From NCBI RefSeq assembly GCF_006716345.1, contig NZ_VFOX01000001.1, forward strand, positions 1,798,001-1,862,000: DNA of 64,000 nt, written 5' to 3'. Of the stretch, positions 53,936-62,590 are shown piece by piece. The stretch is from Microbacterium saperdae. Its GTDB lineage: Bacteria > Actinomycetota > Actinomycetes > Actinomycetales > Microbacteriaceae. A program made the translations under genes and the position numbers. The notes below the pieces were generated by a model. That model did no database searches. It was not told where the DNA came from and saw only the letters and a program-made list of their open reading frames with translations. Positions within the stretch are counted from its first letter, which is position 1, and every line of letters starts with the position of its first letter.

Positions 53936-55612
53936 ATGACTTCAGCCCCCCGCACTCCCTCCGCCATCGACAAGGTCGCCGATGAATGGGTCGACACCAT
54001 CGCGGTGCTCGCACCGACCCTCGGCACCTACATCGGACGCAGCGAGGCGAACGACCGCTTCGGCGATCTGAGCCCGGCAGGGCATGACGAGATCGCGGCG
54101 GCGACGCGCAGGACGCTCCAGCAGCTCGACGCTCTCGAGCCCTCCGATGCGATCGACGAGGTGACGAAGACCGACCTGAGCTCGGAGTTGCGGCTCGACC
54201 TCGAGTTCCACGATGCCCAGTGGCACCTGCGCGACCTGAACGTGATCGCCTCGGCCGCGCAGGACGTGCGTGCGGCCTTCGACCTGATGCCGACCGCGTC
54301 TGCGGACGACTGGGCTGTCATCGCGACTCGTCTCGCCGCCGTGCCCGAGGCGCTGCGCGGCTACACCGAGACGCTGCGTGCCGGCATCGCGGCGGGAGTG
54401 ACCCCTGCGCGTCGGCAGGTGACAGAGGTCGCCACCCAGATCGACCGTTACACGGCTGATGACGGCTTCTTCGCCGCATTCGTCGCGGATGCGGCGCCGG
54501 AGCAGGGCCAGCTTCCTGCGTCCCTCGCGCGCACGCTCGCCGACAACTCGGCAGCGGCACGCGTGGCCTATGACGGGCTGCGTCGCTTCCTCGCCGAAGA
54601 ACTGGCGCCGGCCGCGAACGAGGTCGACGCCGTCGGGCGAGAGCTCTACGCGCTGAACTCGCGCCGCTTCCTTGGCGCCACGATCGACCTCGACGAGACC
54701 TACGAATGGGGCAGGGAAGAGCTCGCCCGCATGGTGGCAGAGCAGACCGCGATCGCGAACGAGATCCTCCCCGGTTCATCGGTCGAGGAGGCCGTCGCGC
54801 ACCTCGAGTCCGACCCGGCACGCAAGCTGGTGGGAACGGAGGCGCTGCAGCGCTGGATGCAGGAGACGAGTGACCGCGCGGTCGAGGAGCTCGGCGCCTC
54901 GCACTTCGACATCCCTGAAGCGATCCGCACGTTGGAGTGCATGATCGCTCCGACGCAGGAGGGCGGGATCTACTACACGGGCCCCACCGATGACTTCTCG
55001 CGTCCGGGGCGCATGTGGTGGTCCGTGCCGGAAGGCGTGACGGAGTTCGACACCTGGCGCGAACTCACGACCGTGTACCACGAGGGCGTACCCGGTCATC
55101 ATCTGCAGATCGCGCAGGCGGTACACAACCGTGCCGAGCTCAACTCCTGGCGACGACTGCTTGCCGGCACCTCCGGCCATGCCGAAGGCTGGGCCCTGTA
55201 CGCGGAGCGTCTGATGCAGCAGCTCGGGTATCTCGATGACCCCGCCGATCGGCTCGGCATGCTCGACGGCCAGCGCATGCGCGCCGCTCGTGTCGTGCTC
55301 GACATCGGCGTGCATCTGGGCAAGCCGCGCCTGGACGGTACCGGCGTCTGGGATGCGGAGTACGCACTCGACTTCATGCGCAAGAACGTCAACATGTCGG
55401 ACCAGTTCGTGCAGTTCGAGGTCAATCGCTACCTCGGCTGGCCCGGACAGGCGCCGTCCTACAAGGTCGGCCAGCGCATCTGGGAGCAGGTACGCGACGC
55501 GGTGCAGGAGTCGCAGGGCGACGAGTTCTCGTTCAAGGACTTCCACAAGCGCGCCCTGGACCTCGGAGGCGTCGGTCTCGACACGCTGCGCACGGCACTG
55601 CTCCCGCGCTGA
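53936..55612 (+). CDS. DUF885-family putative metallopeptidase
   Basis: A 558-residue protein of the DUF885 family. The family signature YHEGVPGHHLQIAQ lies at about residues 381-394 with H382, E383, H388 and H389, followed by SGHAEGWALYAERL. This is a thermolysin-like zinc site arrangement, and related proteins are classed as M1-like or dipeptidase-type enzymes, though substrates are unknown. No signal peptide is visible, so it is probably cytoplasmic. ATG 53936 is chosen from the family start and the -10 box spacing; the longer in-frame extension overlaps polA. Confidence 0.85.
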   Translation: MTSAPRTPSAIDKVADEWVDTIAVLAPTLGTYIGRSEANDRFGDLSPAGHDEIAAATRRTLQQLDALEPSDAIDEVTKTDLSSELRLDLEFHDAQWHLRDLNVIASAAQDVRAAFDLMPTASADDWAVIATRLAAVPEALRGYTETLRAGIAAGVTPARRQVTEVATQIDRYTADDGFFAAFVADAAPEQGQLPASLARTLADNSAAARVAYDGLRRFLAEELAPAANEVDAVGRELYALNSRRFLGATIDLDETYEWGREELARMVAEQTAIANEILPGSSVEEAVAHLESDPARKLVGTEALQRWMQETSDRAVEELGASHFDIPEAIRTLECMIAPTQEGGIYYTGPTDDFSRPGRMWWSVPEGVTEFDTWRELTTVYHEGVPGHHLQIAQAVHNRAELNSWRRLLAGTSGHAEGWALYAERLMQQLGYLDDPADRLGMLDGQRMRAARVVLDIGVHLGKPRLDGTGVWDAEYALDFMRKNVNMSDQFVQFEVNRYLGWPGQAPSYKVGQRIWEQVRDAVQESQGDEFSFKDFHKRALDLGGVGLDTLRTALLPR

Positions 55613-55640
55613 CGGGAATGCCGGTCGGTCCGCCATTGTT

Positions 55641-55654
55641 TATTCACCTGAATA
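55641..55654 (+). promoter_or_regulatory. AT-rich palindrome before the flavin monooxygenase gene
   Basis: TATTCACCTGAATA is a perfect 6-bp inverted repeat around CC, sitting in an AT-rich island in otherwise GC-rich DNA and ending 12 nt before the ATG. It looks like an operator for a dimeric repressor (MarR or similar). No regulator gene is adjacent. A ribosome binding site AGGAAGG overlaps the downstream side. Confidence 0.45.
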
Positions 55655-55666
55655 GGAAGGGCTGAC

Positions 55667-56701
55667 ATGGCTATCGAATTCGGGCTGGACACTTTCGGCG
55701 ACATCACCCGCGACGCGGACGGAGAGCTCCTGACCGGAGCGCAGACGATCCGCAACATCGTGGCGCAGGCGGAGCTGGCGGATTCCGTGGGCGTGGACTT
55801 CTTCGGCGTGGGGGAGCATCACCGCCCCGAGTTCGCCGTCTCGGCACCGGAGATGGTCCTCGCGGCGATCGCTGCACGTACGGAGCACATCCGTCTGGGA
55901 ACAGCCGTGACGGTGCTGTCCTCCGATGATCCGGTGCGGGTGTTCGAACGCTTCTCGACGCTGGACGCCGTCTCGAACGGGCGCGCGGAGGTCGTTCTCG
56001 GCCGGGGCTCCTTCATCGAGTCCTTCCCTCTGTTCGGCTACGATCTGCGGGACTACGACGCCCTCTTCGAGCAGAAACTCGAACTGTTCGTGGAGCTCCT
56101 GAAGGAGGAGCCCGTCACGTGGTCCGGGACGATGCGGGCTTCACTTGACAACGCGAACGTGTTCCCGAAGACCGAGAAGGGGCTGCGGACCTGGGTCGGC
56201 GTCGGCGGAAGCCCGGAGTCGGTCGTTCGAGTCGCCCGCCACGGCCTGGGCCTGATGCTGGCGATCATCGGCGGATCGGCGGCGCGTTTCCGTCCCTTCG
56301 TCGATCTGTACCATCGTTCCGTCGCCTCCTTCGGCACTGCCTCTCACCCGATCTCGGTGCATTCCCCGGGACACATCGCCGACACGGACGCTGAGGCCTG
56401 GGACGCGGCGTACTCCGGATTCGAGGCGATGAACAACACCATCGGCCGGGAACGCGGGTGGCCCGTCTACAGCCGTGCTCGGTTCCAGAACGACATCGGT
56501 CCCGAGGGGGCGATCTACGCAGGATCTCCCGATCGCGTCGCGGCGAAGATCGCCGAGACCGTCACCACGCTGGGTCTCGGACGGTTCGACCTGAAGTATG
56601 CGACCGGAACCCTCTCGCACGAGTCGATGATGCGCAGTATCGAGCTGTACGGCACGGAAGTGATCCCGCGCGTGCGGTCGCTGCTCGCCAAGAAGGCCTG
56701 A
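55667..56701 (+). CDS. LLM-class flavin-dependent oxidoreductase (bacterial luciferase-like)
   Basis: A 344-residue TIM-barrel protein of the luciferase-like monooxygenase superfamily, expected to use FMNH2 or F420H2. Features are FGLDTFGDI at the N-terminus, FFGVGEHHRPEFAVSAP (about residues 45-61), RLGTAVTVLSSDDPVRVFERFSTLD, and VLGRGSFIESFPLFGYDL. The C-terminal half has the usual VGVGGSPESVVRVARHGL. The EHHR motif is typical of the FMN-type members. Substrate is unknown. It has an AGGAAGG ribosome binding site and a palindrome upstream. No reductase partner is nearby. Confidence 0.87.
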   Translation: MAIEFGLDTFGDITRDADGELLTGAQTIRNIVAQAELADSVGVDFFGVGEHHRPEFAVSAPEMVLAAIAARTEHIRLGTAVTVLSSDDPVRVFERFSTLDAVSNGRAEVVLGRGSFIESFPLFGYDLRDYDALFEQKLELFVELLKEEPVTWSGTMRASLDNANVFPKTEKGLRTWVGVGGSPESVVRVARHGLGLMLAIIGGSAARFRPFVDLYHRSVASFGTASHPISVHSPGHIADTDAEAWDAAYSGFEAMNNTIGRERGWPVYSRARFQNDIGPEGAIYAGSPDRVAAKIAETVTTLGLGRFDLKYATGTLSHESMMRSIELYGTEVIPRVRSLLAKKA

Positions 56702-56725
56702 GCGCTCGAGGCACGGGCGTCGCTC

Positions 56726-56731
56726 TACGAT
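56726..56731 (+). promoter_or_regulatory. Candidate -10 box for the 56739 MFS gene
   Basis: TACGAT ends 7 nt before ATG 56739, predicting a leaderless mRNA. This favours ATG 56739 over ATG 56730, which overlaps the box. Confidence 0.45.
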
Positions 56732-56738
56732 GAGGAGC

Positions 56739-58091
56739 ATGGCCACCCACGATCTGCCGAGCAGCGCGTCGCTCGCAGCCCGTCTTGACGACCTTCCGTT
56801 CACTCGGCGACACCTTCGGCTTCTCAGCGGATCGGGTGTCGGCTGGGCGTTGGACGCGATGGATGTCGGCCTCATCTCCTTCATCCTCGCGGCGCTCACG
56901 CAGCAGTGGGATCTGACGAAGGGCGAGGCCGGATGGATCGCCTCGGTGGGTTTCATCGGGATGGCGCTGGGTGCGACGCTCGGGGGCCTGCTCGCCGACC
57001 GCTTCGGGCGACGCCAGGTGTTCGCGCTCACCCTGCTCATCTACGGCGTCGCGACGGGTGCGAGCGCACTCGTCGGGGGTATCGTGGCGCTCCTCGTCCT
57101 GCGGTTCCTCGTCGGCCTCGGCCTCGGCGCGGAACTGCCCGTCGCGTCGACGTACGTGAGCGAGTTCGCGCCCGCGCGGATCCGAGGCCGACTGATCGTG
57201 ATCCTGGAGGCGTTCTGGGCGGTCGGTTGGACTGCTGCGGCGCTGATCGGATTCTTCGTGATCCCGGCGTCCGATGACGGATGGCGGTGGGCGTTCGCAC
57301 TCGGAGCGATCCCGGCGATCTATGCGTTGATCGTGCGGTGGGGGCTTCCCGAGTCGCCGCGGTGGCTCGCCTCTCGCGGGCGTATCGCCGAAGCGGAGCG
57401 CATCGTCTCCGCCTTCGAAGCCGATGCCGGTGTCGTGCGGGAGCCTGCGATCCGCAAGGAACCGGCGTCTCGCGCGATGGCGGCAACCGTCCGGGCACGC
57501 CTGGCCACTCTGTGGAATGCGGAGTTCCGCGTGCGGACGCTCTGCCTGTGGGCCGTGTGGCTCTGCGTGAACTTCGCCTACTACGGCGCTTTCATCTGGA
57601 TTCCCAGCATTCTGGTCGATGCCGGATTCGATCTCGTGCGCTCCTTCGGCTTCACGCTGATCATCACCCTCGCCCAGCTTCCCGGGTACGCGGTCGCCGC
57701 CTGGCTGATCGAAGTGTGGGGGAGGCGCACGACACTGTCGGTCTTCCTCGTCGGCGCAGCGGTGGCCGCCGTGTTCTTCGGGACGGCCACGACGGAGCCG
57801 GCGATCATCGGGGCCGGCATGGCCCTGTCCTTCTTCACTCTCGGCGCCTGGGGCGCGCTGTACGCCGTCACTCCGGAGATCTACCCGACCTCGTTGCGCG
57901 GAACCGGCGCCGGCTGGGCGGCCGGCGTGGGACGCCTCGCCTCGATCATCGCTCCTCCCGCGGTGCCTGTTCTCCTGGTGGCGGGTGGGGCTCCGCTCCT
58001 GTTCGTCATCTTCGGCGCGTGCTTCCTCCTCGCGGCGGCCGCGGCCTGGGGGCTGACGGATCGCAGCGGCCTCGCGCTCGACGACCGCTGA
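56739..58091 (+). CDS. MFS transporter, NiaP-like
   Basis: A 450-residue secondary transporter with about twelve membrane helices. The start RLLSGSGVGWALDAMDVGLISFILAAL (split motif) and ADRFGRRQVF (MFS loop 2-3 motif) fit the sugar-porter/SV2-like branch that contains the nicotinate carrier NiaP. PESPRWLASRGR near residue 208 is the sugar-porter PESPRW motif, and ALYAVTPEIYPTSLRGTG the late-helix motif. Substrate could be nicotinate or another small organic acid; no NAD gene is adjacent. ATG 56739 is chosen by -10 spacing. Confidence 0.82.
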   Translation: MATHDLPSSASLAARLDDLPFTRRHLRLLSGSGVGWALDAMDVGLISFILAALTQQWDLTKGEAGWIASVGFIGMALGATLGGLLADRFGRRQVFALTLLIYGVATGASALVGGIVALLVLRFLVGLGLGAELPVASTYVSEFAPARIRGRLIVILEAFWAVGWTAAALIGFFVIPASDDGWRWAFALGAIPAIYALIVRWGLPESPRWLASRGRIAEAERIVSAFEADAGVVREPAIRKEPASRAMAATVRARLATLWNAEFRVRTLCLWAVWLCVNFAYYGAFIWIPSILVDAGFDLVRSFGFTLIITLAQLPGYAVAAWLIEVWGRRTTLSVFLVGAAVAAVFFGTATTEPAIIGAGMALSFFTLGAWGALYAVTPEIYPTSLRGTGAGWAAGVGRLASIIAPPAVPVLLVAGGAPLLFVIFGACFLLAAAAAWGLTDRSGLALDDR

Positions 58092-58114
58092 CGCCGTCGA
58101 GCCGCCAGCAGGAA

Positions 58115-58120
58115 TAGGCT
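58115..58120 (+). promoter_or_regulatory. Candidate -10 box for the leaderless SGNH-YczE-FGE-like operon
   Basis: TAGGCT ends 6 nt before the GTG at 58127. No ribosome binding site precedes the GTG. It would drive three coupled genes to 60299. Confidence 0.5.
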
Positions 58121-58126
58121 GGTCGC

Positions 58127-58882
58127 GTGACTGACGTGCGTTTCGTGGCCATCGGCGACTCCTTCACGGAAGGCGTGGGCGATGTCCTCCCGGACGGCCG
58201 AGAGCGTGGCTGGGCTGACCTCGCCGCACAGGGCTGGGCCGACGCGGCGGGGCACCCGATTCAGTACGCGAACCTCGCCATTCGCGGCAAGCTCGCCTGG
58301 CCGATCGTCGAGCAGCAGCTGGAGCCCGCCTTGGCGCTCCGTCCGACGCACCTCTCCTTCAACGGCGGCGGCAACGACATGCTCCGTCCGCGCACAGACC
58401 TCGAACACATCGCGGACGCGTTCAGCCGGGTGCTCCGGCGCTGCGATCAGGAAGGGGTCACGCTGATCCTGCTCTCCGGCGCGAATCCCAGTGGGCAGCT
58501 GCCGATGGGCTCTCTGGTGCAGAAGCGGGGCGACCTGCTCTCCGAAGCCGTCCTGCGCCGCGTGCAGGATCGCCCTGATGTGGTGCGCGCACTGAACTGG
58601 CCGGATCAGGAGCTGTCTCGTTCGCAGTACTGGTCCGAAGACCGCCTGCACATGAACAGCGCCGGACACCATCGCGTGGCTGCCCGAGTCCTGCACGGTC
58701 TCGGCTACGAGCCACCGGAGACGTGGTGGTCGCCGACCGCGGCGGGCGCGGCAGGTCCGTCCGGTCTCGCGTACTACCGGGAGTTCGTCGGACCGTGGGT
58801 GAAGCGGCGCGTGACGCGCACCTCCTCGGGAGACGGCCGCGCGGCGAAGTACCCGACGTGGGTGGAGAGGACACCGGCGTGA
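58127..58882 (+). CDS. SGNH/GDSL hydrolase
   Basis: A 251-residue esterase or lipase of the SGNH superfamily. Block I is FVAIGDSFTEGVGD with the nucleophile Ser near residue 12, block III is FNGGGNDML with Asn, and the C-terminal DRLHMNSAGHHRVA carries the Asp/His pair (DxxH). No signal peptide is visible, so it probably acts in the cytoplasm. It is first in a three-gene coupled set with a YczE membrane protein and an FGE-like protein. Substrate unknown. Confidence 0.88.
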   Translation: MTDVRFVAIGDSFTEGVGDVLPDGRERGWADLAAQGWADAAGHPIQYANLAIRGKLAWPIVEQQLEPALALRPTHLSFNGGGNDMLRPRTDLEHIADAFSRVLRRCDQEGVTLILLSGANPSGQLPMGSLVQKRGDLLSEAVLRRVQDRPDVVRALNWPDQELSRSQYWSEDRLHMNSAGHHRVAARVLHGLGYEPPETWWSPTAAGAAGPSGLAYYREFVGPWVKRRVTRTSSGDGRAAKYPTWVERTPA

Positions 58883-59553
58883 CCCGATTCGCCGGGCGGC
58901 GAATGCCCCGAAGGATCGGGCAGCTTCTCGTCGGACTCTTCCTGTACGGGATCGGGATCGCCTTCATCGTGCGCGGCGCGATCGGTGCCGCCCCGTGGGA
59001 CGTGCTGACCCAGGGGATCGCTCGGCACGTGCCGCTGACGTTCGGGATGATCACGATCCTCGTCAGTGTGGTCGTGCTGCTGCTGTGGATCCCGCTGCGC
59101 CAGCGCCCGGGGGCCGGCACCGTGCTGAACGCCCTGCTCGTCGGACCGGCAGCCGATGTGGGCTTCCTCCTCATCCCCGAGACCGATTCGCTCTGGATCC
59201 GCATCCTGTTCTTCGTGATCGGACTGCTCCTGCTGTCGGCGGCCACCGGTTTGTACATCGGAGCGGCCTTCGGACCGGGTCCGCGGGACGGTCTCATGAC
59301 CGGTCTGCACCGTCGCAGCGGCTGGCCGATCTGGATCGTGCGCACAGGGCTGGAGGTGACCGTGGTCGCTGTCGGCTGGGCGCTCGGCGGCAATGTGGGC
59401 ATCGGAACGGTCGCTTTCGCCCTGCTCGTGGGTCCGCTGTGCCAGTTCTTCATGCGCATGTTCCGCGTCCAGCTCGATCGCGCGCCGACAGACGGCGTAT
59501 CGGAGGCGGCCGCGACAGCACAGATCCACACCCCCGACGGAGCGACGCCGTGA
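58879..59553 (+). CDS. YczE/YitT-type integral membrane protein
   Basis: A 224-residue protein with about five membrane helices. RRIGQLLVGLFLYGIGIAFIVRG and GAAPWDVLTQGIARHVPLTFG at the N-terminus, and GAAFGPGPRDGLMTGLHRRSGW, are the conserved landmarks of the YczE family. Its function is unknown; family members have been linked to surfactin production in Bacillus and are often called membrane proteins of unknown role. GTG 58879 overlaps the SGNH gene stop and its own end overlaps the FGE-like gene by 4 nt. Confidence 0.82.
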   Translation: MTRFAGRRMPRRIGQLLVGLFLYGIGIAFIVRGAIGAAPWDVLTQGIARHVPLTFGMITILVSVVVLLLWIPLRQRPGAGTVLNALLVGPAADVGFLLIPETDSLWIRILFFVIGLLLLSAATGLYIGAAFGPGPRDGLMTGLHRRSGWPIWIVRTGLEVTVVAVGWALGGNVGIGTVAFALLVGPLCQFFMRMFRVQLDRAPTDGVSEAAATAQIHTPDGATP

Positions 59554-60299
59554 CCGACATCGAGATGGCACGCATCCCCGGTGGCGAGGTCGTCCTGCAC
59601 GATGCGCGCGAGAAGACTCGACGGAGCGTGGAGCTCCGGCCCTTCGAGATCGGCGTCTTTCCGGTGACGGAGGAACAGATGGCCGAGGTGCTCGGCGTCC
59701 CCTCGCGGCACCCGCGACGCCCTGCAGCCGACGTGAGCTGGTTGCGCGCGGTGCACTTCTGCAACGCGGCATCGGAATGGGAGGGGTTCGACCCCGTCTA
59801 CCTGTTCGACGGTGAAGTGGTCACCTGGGACGTGACGGCAGACGGCTACCGGCTCCCCACCGAGGCGGAGTGGGAGTTCGCGTGTCGTGCCGGCTCCACC
59901 GGCCCGCACTACGCCCCGCTGGCCGATGCCGCGTGGACGGGCGCAGATGGTACCGCGACTCCCCAGGACGTCGGAGGCAAGCTGCCGAACCTGAACGGGC
60001 TGTTCGACATGCTCGGCAACGTGTGGGAGTGGTGCTGGGATCTGCTCGATCCCGCTCGCTACGACGAGTACCGGGTGTTCCGCGGTGGTGGTTTCGCGGA
60101 TGATGCGTGGAGCGTGCGCGCCTCGGTGCGACGCGGGGGCGCCCCACGCATGCATCACGAGGACGTCGGACTACGCCTGGCGCGCGGGGGCTTCGACACT
60201 GCGGATGAGGCGCAGGGATGGTCGGCACTGGCCGATCGGGAACGTGCGGCGGCGGGCGAGGGGCCCACCCCGTCCGGATGGACGCCGCGCGGGCGCTGA
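59550..60299 (+). CDS. FGE/SUMF1-like protein without the catalytic cysteines
   Basis: A 249-residue protein of the formylglycine-generating enzyme superfamily, as seen from VSWLRAVHFCNAASEWEGFDPVY, YRLPTEAEWEFACRAGS, and LFDMLGNVWEWCWD. True FGE has RGGS followed by the Cys-x4-Cys active site. Here the matching stretch reads RGGGFADDAWSVRASVRRGG with no cysteine. It should therefore not make formylglycine; it may bind a ligand or be one of the other SUMF1-fold proteins. The GTG overlaps the YczE stop. No sulfatase is in the window. Confidence 0.84.
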   Translation: MTDIEMARIPGGEVVLHDAREKTRRSVELRPFEIGVFPVTEEQMAEVLGVPSRHPRRPAADVSWLRAVHFCNAASEWEGFDPVYLFDGEVVTWDVTADGYRLPTEAEWEFACRAGSTGPHYAPLADAAWTGADGTATPQDVGGKLPNLNGLFDMLGNVWEWCWDLLDPARYDEYRVFRGGGFADDAWSVRASVRRGGAPRMHHEDVGLRLARGGFDTADEAQGWSALADRERAAAGEGPTPSGWTPRGR

Positions 60300-60334
60300 C
60301 GCCGCTCCTTTTGCCTCGGGATGCGCCGGGATGA

Positions 60335-60340
60335 CAGGCT
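60335..60340 (+). promoter_or_regulatory. Candidate -10 box for the arginase-fold gene
   Basis: CAGGCT, one change from the TAGGCT seen elsewhere, ends 7 nt before ATG 60348. Spacing fits a leaderless transcript. Confidence 0.3.
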
Positions 60341-60347
60341 GGATCAC

Positions 60348-61160
60348 ATGACCTCCCCGTTCTCTCTCATCGTCTCCCAGGGCCGCGTGGCCGATCGCAC
60401 GGATGGTGCACTCATCGGCGCACGACGCACGGCCGAGGCGCTCGGGACGCTCTTGGACATCACGCCGACAGTCATCGGCTCACCGTCTGCGGCGATCACC
60501 GACGACTGGTCTACCGCGCTGCCTGCCGCGGAAGCGACGCTCACGGGGCTGCGCGACGCCGTCCGCCACGCGATCGACGCGGGGAGCATCCCGCTGTTGG
60601 CCACCAACACGTGTGCGGCGAGCCTGGGCACACTGCCGACGGTGGCCGAGCGCCACCCCGACGCCGTCGTGCTCTGGATCGATGCGCACGGCGACTTCAA
60701 CACCCCGGCATCCACCGACTCCGGCTACCTCGGAGGCATGGTCCTCGCGGCCGCGTGCGGTCTGTGGGACAGCGGGCACGGCGCCGGCCTGAACCCCGAG
60801 CAGGTGATCGTCGTGGGCGGACGGGACATCGACCCGATCGAGGGCGAGCTGTTGTCGCGAGCAGGGGTCACCGTGGTGCCTCCCACGGAGAGCACCCCGG
60901 AGCGCATCACAGAGCTCGTCGCCGGACGTCCGGTCTGGATCCACGTGGACTGGGATGTGCTCGAGCCCGGATACATCCCCGCTGCCTATCGTGTGGGGGC
61001 AGGCCTTCTGCCGCACCAGATCGCCGCGATCTTCGCGGCTCTGCCCGTCGCGGCGGTGCGGGGGGTCGAACTGGCCGAGTTCGAAGCCGGTGACGTGGAG
61101 GTGCCGGAGCGTGTCAGCATCGAACTCATCCTCGAGACGTTCCAGCACCTGCTGCGCTGA
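60348..61160 (+). CDS. Arginase/agmatinase/formiminoglutamase-fold protein lacking one metal ligand
   Basis: A 270-residue ureohydrolase-fold protein. Metal motifs present are DAHGD (D112, H114, D116) and HVDWDVLEPG (D201, D203). The usual first motif GGDHS is replaced by ATNTC at residues 85-89, so one Mn-A histidine ligand is absent. The other site appears complete. Activity may be altered, or the protein may hydrolyse a different guanidino or amidino compound. ATG 60348 is chosen by alignment and -10 spacing. It converges with an MFS gene 27 nt away. The substrate is unknown. Confidence 0.8.
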   Translation: MTSPFSLIVSQGRVADRTDGALIGARRTAEALGTLLDITPTVIGSPSAAITDDWSTALPAAEATLTGLRDAVRHAIDAGSIPLLATNTCAASLGTLPTVAERHPDAVVLWIDAHGDFNTPASTDSGYLGGMVLAAACGLWDSGHGAGLNPEQVIVVGGRDIDPIEGELLSRAGVTVVPPTESTPERITELVAGRPVWIHVDWDVLEPGYIPAAYRVGAGLLPHQIAAIFAALPVAAVRGVELAEFEAGDVEVPERVSIELILETFQHLLR

Positions 61161-61187
61161 CGCGGCCTCATCGACACGGTGCGGATG

Positions 61188-62513
61188 CTAGCGGCGACGC
61201 TCGGGGTCGAGTCCCACGCGGATGCGTGTGCGTTTCCGCTCGATCAGAATGAAGATCACGCCGATGATCCAGAGCGGAACCGGCATCAGGAAGGCCAGCC
61301 GGAAGGCGTCGAGTGAATAGGTGTCCGGTGTGCCGGCGCCTTGCAGGTCGAGCGCCAGACCGATCAGGAAGATGGCGATCAGCGCGGCGATGAAGCCACC
61401 GGCATTGGTCACACCGGTCGCCGTGCTGAGCCGGTGCGACGGGTTGTGCGTGCGGGCGTGATCGAACGCGATCATCGATGCCGGCCCACCGGTTGCGAGT
61501 GCCACCCCGAGGACGTACAGCAGCCAGAGCGGCGCCGGTTCGGGGAGCGCGATCACGACGAGCCACGCCACCATCTGCACGCCGACGGCGGGGAGCACGA
61601 GCGCGAGCGAGCGATGGTTGGGCAATCGTCGGGAGAGATCGCCGATCACCGGGCCGAGCGCCATGCCCGCGACGACATAGACCGAGATGATCCCTGCGGC
61701 GTGGGCGGTGTCGAGTCCTTGTGCAGCTGTCAGGAAGGGCATTCCCCACAGCAGCACGAACGCCGTGCCGGCGAACGGAGTCGTGAAGTGCGACCAGAAG
61801 GCGAGACGCGTGCCGGGATGCGCCCATGCGGCACGGATGCCGACGCCGGTGTCGATCGCCGAGGTGACGACCCGGATGACTCCGGTATCGGTGTTCACGG
61901 TGACGTCTGCGCCACGCTCGGGCGGGTGGTTGCGGATGACCACGGCGACCAGGATCGTGAAGAGCACGCCGAGCCCGGCGATGCTGCCGAACGTGATGCT
62001 CCAGCTGGTGGCGTGCAGCAGCGCGGCGAGCGGCACCAGAGCGATGAGCTGGCCGGTCTGTCCGAGGATTCCGGTGAACTGCACCATGAGCGGTCCTCCT
62101 TGCGCGGGGAACCAGGTCGCCACGAGCCGGAGCACGGCCGGGAAGATGGCGGCGTCGCCCGCACCGAGCAGCACGCGCGCGAACACGGCGATGCCGATGC
62201 TCGGCGACAGTGCCATGGTGAGCTGTCCGGCGGCCATCAACAGCATCCCGATGGTCATGATCGGCCGAGATCCGAAGCGGTCCAGGAGCACGCCGATCGG
62301 GATCTGCATGCCCCCGTACACGGCGAGCTGCACGACGGCGAACAGGGCCAGCGTGGATGCATCGGCCTGGAAGCGGTCGGCGGCCTCGACTCCGACGGCT
62401 CCGAGCGAGGTGCGGTTGGTGATGGCGAGGATGTAGGCGGCGACGCCGACCGACCAGATCACCCATGCGCGCCACCCCGGCGTCGAGACGGGGGAGAGAG
62501 GGACGCGCTGCAC
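61188..62513 (-). CDS. MFS transporter
   Basis: A 441-residue major facilitator with about twelve helices. LLDRFGSRPIMTIGM at about residues 77-91 is the loop 2-3 motif, and VLLGAGDAAIFPAVLRLVATWFPAQGG in the fourth helix region fits anion/cation symporter-like or nitrate-type members. The start is GTG, placed by the -10 box TAGCGT 6 nt upstream. No neighbour indicates the substrate. It lies downstream of the lipoprotein gene on the same strand but is separated by a strong terminator. Confidence 0.85.
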   Translation of the reverse strand: MQRVPLSPVSTPGWRAWVIWSVGVAAYILAITNRTSLGAVGVEAADRFQADASTLALFAVVQLAVYGGMQIPIGVLLDRFGSRPIMTIGMLLMAAGQLTMALSPSIGIAVFARVLLGAGDAAIFPAVLRLVATWFPAQGGPLMVQFTGILGQTGQLIALVPLAALLHATSWSITFGSIAGLGVLFTILVAVVIRNHPPERGADVTVNTDTGVIRVVTSAIDTGVGIRAAWAHPGTRLAFWSHFTTPFAGTAFVLLWGMPFLTAAQGLDTAHAAGIISVYVVAGMALGPVIGDLSRRLPNHRSLALVLPAVGVQMVAWLVVIALPEPAPLWLLYVLGVALATGGPASMIAFDHARTHNPSHRLSTATGVTNAGGFIAALIAIFLIGLALDLQGAGTPDTYSLDAFRLAFLMPVPLWIIGVIFILIERKRTRIRVGLDPERRR

Positions 62514-62519
62514 CCTCCC

Positions 62520-62525
62520 ACGCTA
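62520..62525 (-). promoter_or_regulatory. Candidate -10 box for the minus-strand MFS gene
   Basis: On the minus strand this reads TAGCGT and ends 6 nt before the GTG, the same spacing as the plus-strand leaderless genes nearby. Confidence 0.4.
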
Positions 62526-62590
62526 CTCCTGGAGATCGCGGCCCCGTGCCACCGGAGAGCGTCGACGCTGGATGGGCCTGCCGAAACGAG

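Noticed and set aside
57581..58091. Assigning the MFS gene specifically to nicotinate transport
   Set aside because: The NiaP resemblance is only in general MFS and sugar-porter motifs; there is no NAD gene or NiaR site nearby, so it stays NiaP-like.
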